From NCBI GenBank assembly GCA_913049525.1, contig CAJWYZ010000033.1:1-10409 (forward strand): DNA of 10,409 nucleotides. The letters run 5' to 3'. Below are positions 6,915 to 10,409 of the stretch, in pieces. This DNA comes from an uncultured Fidelibacterota bacterium (lineage in GTDB: Bacteria > Fidelibacterota > Marinisomatia > SCGC-AAA003-L08 > D37C17). Position 1 is the stretch's first letter. Each line of letters begins with the position of its first letter. The position numbers were made by a program, and so were the translations under genes. The notes under the pieces are model-generated. The model made no database searches. It saw only the letters and a program-made list of their open reading frames with translations, and had not been told where the DNA came from.

Positions 6915-8816
6915 ATGACTGGAATATTAAAAAAAAATATTTGGCTTTTTATTTCCATTGATGTTTTAGTTATTTGTTTAAGTTTGTTCCTGAGTTATGC
7001 CCTTCGGTTTGACTTTATAATTCCAGCACAATATTTTGTAGAAATAAAATATGTATTAATCATTTTGTTATTTTCAAAGATTTCCACGTTCCTGTTTTTT
7101 AATTTGTATAAAGGAATGTGGAGATTTACAAGTATAGCCGATCTGATTAATGTAGTAAAATCCTCTTTTGTAGCTTCTCTATTTGCTATTGCTGTAATTG
7201 TATTGGTTCTGGATCCAAATGTAGCGCCTAGGAGTGTCCTTCTTATTGATTTCCTCTTGACGACAGTGGGTATTGCTTCCACAAGGGCAAGTGTCCGTGT
7301 TTTTGGGACAAAAATTTTACATCGGAATAAAATAAGAAGTAAGTATCCCTTGAGAATAAAAACTAAGTTACTCCTATTGGGTGCAGGAAGCAGTGGCGAA
7401 AAAATTATTCGCGAAATAAAAGAAAATCCATCTAGCCATTTCCAAATTATTGGCTTATTAGATGATGATTCCAATAAAGTTAATTCTACAATTCATGGTG
7501 TCCCCGTTTTAGGGAAAATTGATGACCTGCATACAATTCAAGCCCCCTATGATGAAATTCTTATTTGTGCACCCACTGCAACAAGCACCGAGATGCGGTC
7601 TATCGTAAATCAATGTAAAGTAGTGGGGAAACCCTACCGCACCATACCCACAGTGTACGAATTAATTGATAAACAAGTTTCAATCAAAACAATCCGAGAC
7701 GTATCAATGGCCGATCTTTTGGGTAGGCAGGAAGTGCATTTAGATCGATCCCGTATTTCAAATTATATTTATGGGAAACGGGTGTTGGTCACCGGAGCTG
7801 GTGGCTCAATTGGCTCTGAATTAGTAAAGCAGTGTTTAGGCTATAATCCAGATCTTTTGGTGCTATTTGACCAAAGTGAACATAATCTTTTTAACATTGA
7901 TAATATCTGCCAAGAACTCAGCAATAATGTTGGTATCCATCCCATATTAGGGGATATTCGTGACAAGAATATGGTTAATTCGGTATTTAATTCTTTTCAA
8001 CCCCATGTTGTGCTACACGCAGCAGCATATAAACATGTGCCCATGCAGGAAAACAACCCATGGGAAGCTGTAATTACGAATGTACATGGAACCTCAAATG
8101 TGATTGAAGCTTGTGAGCAAAATAATGTTGAACGATTTGTATTGGTTTCCACAGATAAAGCAGTAAATCCAACAAATATTATGGGTGCCACGAAACGGGT
8201 AGTGGAGATTCTCATCCAAAGTAAAAATAAAAATTCGAATGTGAAATATATGGCGGTTCGATTTGGGAATGTAATTGGAAGCTCTGGAAGTGTAATTCCA
8301 ACATTTCAGGAACAAATCAATAAGGGGGGACCCATCACAATCACAGACCCCGGAATGAAGCGGTATTTTATGTCAATTCCCGAAGCGGCCCAGTTGATTC
8401 TTCAAGCCGGCTCCATCGGAGAAGGGGGAGAAATATTTGTATTAGATATGGGTGAACCGGTTTTGGTTAAAGATATTGCATTTGAACTCATCAAACTCTC
8501 AGGATTAGAACCCGAATTAGATATTCAAATAAAATATATTGGACTGCGCCCAGGAGAAAAAATGTTTGAGGAATTAGTCATTTCTGGTGAAAATATTGTG
8601 GATACATCCCATGATAAAATAATGGTATTAAAAAATGGTGTAGATCACAGTTGGAATCATGTATTGGCAAAAATTGAAGAAATAACCCAATCAGCAAAAT
8701 CATATGATTCCAATATCATAAAAAATAAACTAAAGGAATTTGTACCAGAATATGTACCATCGGTTCAGGAAGAAACGTTAAAATTATCTTCTTCTGGCAG
8801 AGTTGTGTTGAACTAA
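6915..8816 (+). CDS. Membrane-bound NDP-sugar 4,6-dehydratase (PglF/WbpM/CapD/FlaA1-like)
   Basis: This enzyme is expected to convert a UDP-N-acetylhexosamine, usually UDP-GlcNAc, to its 4-keto-6-deoxy form using bound NAD. That intermediate leads to sugars such as bacillosamine, QuiNAc or FucNAc. The 633 residues match full-length PglF/WbpM. Four membrane segments lie near 10-30, 46-64, 83-100 and 107-122. A CoA_binding_3 domain begins at LLGAGSSGE (154-162). The catalytic short-chain dehydrogenase domain begins at VTGAGGSIGSEL (292-303). It continues with GDIRD (346-350), HAAAYKHVP (368-376), STDKAVNP (412-419) and MGATKR (423-428). Here T413, D414, K415, M423 and K427 match the family's catalytic set, in which methionine replaces the usual tyrosine. 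RFGNVIGSSGSV (449-460) and RPGEKM-EEL (545-554) complete the signature. The last ~60 residues are a variable tail. It follows a 90-bp gap with its own ribosome-binding site and precedes the Wzi-like gene by 46 bp. No aminotransferase or acetyltransferase for the next steps is in the window. Confidence 0.96.
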   Translation: MTGILKKNIWLFISIDVLVICLSLFLSYALRFDFIIPAQYFVEIKYVLIILLFSKISTFLFFNLYKGMWRFTSIADLINVVKSSFVASLFAIAVIVLVLDPNVAPRSVLLIDFLLTTVGIASTRASVRVFGTKILHRNKIRSKYPLRIKTKLLLLGAGSSGEKIIREIKENPSSHFQIIGLLDDDSNKVNSTIHGVPVLGKIDDLHTIQAPYDEILICAPTATSTEMRSIVNQCKVVGKPYRTIPTVYELIDKQVSIKTIRDVSMADLLGRQEVHLDRSRISNYIYGKRVLVTGAGGSIGSELVKQCLGYNPDLLVLFDQSEHNLFNIDNICQELSNNVGIHPILGDIRDKNMVNSVFNSFQPHVVLHAAAYKHVPMQENNPWEAVITNVHGTSNVIEACEQNNVERFVLVSTDKAVNPTNIMGATKRVVEILIQSKNKNSNVKYMAVRFGNVIGSSGSVIPTFQEQINKGGPITITDPGMKRYFMSIPEAAQLILQAGSIGEGGEIFVLDMGEPVLVKDIAFELIKLSGLEPELDIQIKYIGLRPGEKMFEELVISGENIVDTSHDKIMVLKNGVDHSWNHVLAKIEEITQSAKSYDSNIIKNKLKEFVPEYVPSVQEETLKLSSSGRVVLN

Positions 8817-8856
8817 AAATTCCCGCCGATAGGATTAACCTTTTTATCCCTAATTT

Positions 8857-8889
8857 CCCGCAATGATTAACAAAATCTTGCGGGTTTTT
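8857..8889 (+). terminator. Terminator-like hairpin overlapping the start codon of the Wzi-like gene
   Basis: CCCGCAA (8857-8863) pairs perfectly with TTGCGGG (8878-8884) across a 14-base loop, and five T's (8885-8889) then A and TTT follow at once. This is the form of a weak intrinsic terminator after the dehydratase gene. Its left arm ends at the A of the Wzi-like start codon. The T run also encodes part of that protein's hydrophobic signal peptide, so the U-tract could be coincidental. The large loop lowers confidence. It might reduce transcription into the last gene or affect its translation start. Confidence 0.4.
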
Positions 8890-10299
8890 ATTTATCAGGC
8901 TATCCTGATCACAGGGAGTTTTTCCCAGTATGTATTCCAACTTCACACAACCAGCGAACTTTCAAATAATGGATTAGATCAAACACCTTTTTGGGCCAAA
9001 ATGAATAGGTGGGGGACTTCGCCATCTAATAGGCAAAATGCATTTAACCTGTTGAATATCTCTTTTCTTAATAAGGTAAACCAATCTACCCAATTCAAAA
9101 TGGGCATAGAAGGGGCGAGTTTGGGGGCAATAAACCATGGTGTTAATTCTGAATTATATATGAGTATTTCGCATAAAGGATTAACCTTTTTGGGGGGGCG
9201 AAAAAAACATAAACTGGGTGAAAATAATTCACCCCTATCTTTGGGCACTATGGTTGTGGGGTCAAATGCTATTCCCATACCTAGAGTGTCTCTTTCACTC
9301 TCCGAGGTTCATTTATTAAAGATTCACAGTAATCCAATCAAAATAAAAGGTGGCCTTTCCCATGGTTGGCTGGATAAAGGTATATATACAAAAGCACCCC
9401 TACTTCATGAAAAGTGGCTCTATTTTTCCTATGAACAAGAAAATTATTCAGGACACCTTGGCTTAGTTCACGAAGCAGTATGGGGCGGGGCAACCGAAAC
9501 ATTTGGTTCCCAACCCACTTCATCTGAAGATTTCTTTCGTGTATTTTTCCTTTTGGGTGGCTCTGGCGCATCAACATCCAAAGAACAAACCAATGCCTTA
9601 GGCAACCACCTGGGTATGTGGGATTTGGGCGTCAAGATAAAAAAGGCCAATTATAATTACCATGTCTACCTACAACATCCATTTGAAGACCAAAGCGGTG
9701 CCCGTTGGTTATTAAATTACCCCGATGGCCTTTGGGGATTGTCGATTCAGTCTCAAAACAAAAAGGCGAAGATGACTGATTTTTTAGTTGAGCTACTTTA
9801 TACCATGCATCAAAGTGGCTCAGAAGAAGTATCAGATTCCACCTATGGATGGGACGATTATTATAATAATTATTTATATAGAGGCGGTTGGGTATATGAA
9901 GGCAATGTCATTGGAAATCCAATGTTTACATTAGGGCAAAATGAGATTCGTAATTGGCCTCATATCGTAAACAATAGAATAATGGCTCTTCACACTGGGG
10001 TTAAAGGGTTTATGTCAAAAAACGTTGAATATAAAATGTGGGTAACGTACTCAAAGAACTATGGTAATTACCATGATAAGGACCGTTCAAACAGAAGAGG
10101 AATTGACTATCAATTTGACAGTGGGTTAACGCAATTATCATATCGGTTAGATCTCACCACATACAAACTTCTTCCTCAGAAAAATATTGCCACAACATTA
10201 TCCCTCATTGGAGACCAGGGAGAGTTATATAATAATTCTAAAATGTGGATGGTGGGGATAGATTGGTTTTGGGCCAAAACACACACCAGAAAAGACTGA
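8863..10299 (+). CDS. Capsule assembly Wzi family outer-membrane protein
   Basis: This is a predicted outer-membrane beta-barrel of the Wzi family, known in Gram-negative capsule systems for holding or organising polymer at the cell surface. The 478 residues begin with a likely signal peptide: K4 and R7, a hydrophobic core at about 8-17, and possible cleavage near residues 18-22. The mature part is rich in alternating aromatic/hydrophobic strands. Motifs typical of the Bacteroidota-type family are HTTSELSNNG (28-37), HEKWLYF (182-188), LVHEAVWGG (201-209), GSQP (215-218), NALGNHLG (244-251), and DYYNNYLYRGGW (332-343) followed by VIGNPMF (349-355). The protein ends GIDWFW, short of a terminal aromatic but strand-like. 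ATG 8863 is chosen because an in-frame stop lies four codons upstream and the next ATG (9001) would remove the signal peptide; TTG 8878 is an alternative. There is no ribosome-binding site, and a terminator-like hairpin covers the start. Its place after the dehydratase supports a capsule locus. Confidence 0.9.
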   Translation: MINKILRVFIYQAILITGSFSQYVFQLHTTSELSNNGLDQTPFWAKMNRWGTSPSNRQNAFNLLNISFLNKVNQSTQFKMGIEGASLGAINHGVNSELYMSISHKGLTFLGGRKKHKLGENNSPLSLGTMVVGSNAIPIPRVSLSLSEVHLLKIHSNPIKIKGGLSHGWLDKGIYTKAPLLHEKWLYFSYEQENYSGHLGLVHEAVWGGATETFGSQPTSSEDFFRVFFLLGGSGASTSKEQTNALGNHLGMWDLGVKIKKANYNYHVYLQHPFEDQSGARWLLNYPDGLWGLSIQSQNKKAKMTDFLVELLYTMHQSGSEEVSDSTYGWDDYYNNYLYRGGWVYEGNVIGNPMFTLGQNEIRNWPHIVNNRIMALHTGVKGFMSKNVEYKMWVTYSKNYGNYHDKDRSNRRGIDYQFDSGLTQLSYRLDLTTYKLLPQKNIATTLSLIGDQGELYNNSKMWMVGIDWFWAKTHTRKD

Positions 10300-10409
10300 A
10301 TACGGTTATTATAAGTTTGGGTACGCTTTCTTGGTAGTTAAGAGAGTATAAATGCCTTAAATTCCTCGCCATTATGGTGAACAAAAGTCCCCAAAAGGTT
10401 AATCAATGA
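10300..10409. other. Non-coding tail of the window
   Basis: I find no gene, clear promoter or terminator in these 110 bp. A TATAAA at about 10347-10352 has no properly spaced -35 partner. A 12-codon frame starting at 10374 ends at the last base and is not credible as a gene. Confidence 0.4.

Noticed and set aside
6995-7474. Open frame of 159 codons on the minus strand inside the dehydratase gene
   Set aside because: It lies wholly within a strongly recognised gene, has no family resemblance that I can see and no ribosome-binding site; it is a shadow frame.
8979-9278. Open frame of 99 codons on the minus strand inside the Wzi-like gene
   Set aside because: Antisense to a supported coding region and without recognisable motifs.
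10374-10409. Twelve-codon ATG-to-TGA frame at the window end
   Set aside because: Too short, with no ribosome-binding site or recognisable product.
1-10409. CRISPR arrays, insertion sequences, tRNA/rRNA genes, phage or toxin-antitoxin and defence genes
   Set aside because: I looked on both strands and saw no direct-repeat arrays, transposase motifs, tRNA-like ends or defence-type domains; nearly all the DNA is accounted for by eight polysaccharide-locus genes.

Overview
The window is a stretch of a surface-polysaccharide (capsule, exopolysaccharide or O-antigen type) biosynthesis locus. The DNA is AT-rich. A lipoprotein with a lipobox and a Wzi-family outer-membrane protein point to a Gram-negative host. 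Most genes lack a clear Shine-Dalgarno sequence, and the Wzi-like protein resembles the form found in Bacteroidota and relatives. Together these suggest the FCB group (Bacteroidota, Marinimicrobia, Ignavibacteria or similar). That placement is inference; no rRNA or marker gene is present.

Layout: (1) 1-1021 (+) is the 3' part of a multi-spanning O-antigen ligase/polymerase-like protein cut by the window edge. (2) 1006-1923 (-) is a family 2 glycosyltransferase, the only gene on the minus strand; it overlaps gene 1 tail to tail by 16 bp. (3) 1955-3064 (+) is a family 4 glycosyltransferase, starting 31 bp from the divergent start of gene 2. (4) 3061-4155 (+) is a lipoprotein built of PD40/TolB-type beta-propeller blades, joined to gene 3 by an ATGA overlap. 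(5) 4172-5398 (+) is a WbuB/WcaI-like family 4 glycosyltransferase. (6) 5433-6824 (+) is a WbaP/WcaJ-type polyprenyl-phosphate sugar-1-phosphate transferase. (7) 6915-8816 (+), after the one sizeable gap (90 bp) and a good ribosome-binding site, is a membrane-bound NDP-sugar 4,6-dehydratase of the PglF/WbpM/CapD type. (8) 8863-10299 (+) is a Wzi-family capsule assembly protein. The last 110 bp hold no recognisable gene.

How they fit: the dehydratase would make a 4-keto-6-deoxy NDP-sugar precursor. The phosphoglycosyl transferase would load the first sugar-phosphate on undecaprenyl phosphate, and the three glycosyltransferases would extend the repeat unit on the cytoplasmic face. The first gene would polymerise or ligate the chain in the periplasm, and the Wzi-like protein would hold or organise the finished polymer at the cell surface. 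The propeller lipoprotein has no obvious enzymatic role and is the least explained member. No flippase (Wzx), chain-length regulator (Wzc/Wzz) or export channel (Wza) lies in the window, so the locus must continue outside it or use genes elsewhere. I see no tRNA, rRNA, insertion sequence, CRISPR array or phage gene, and no evidence of an exotic defence or mobile system.
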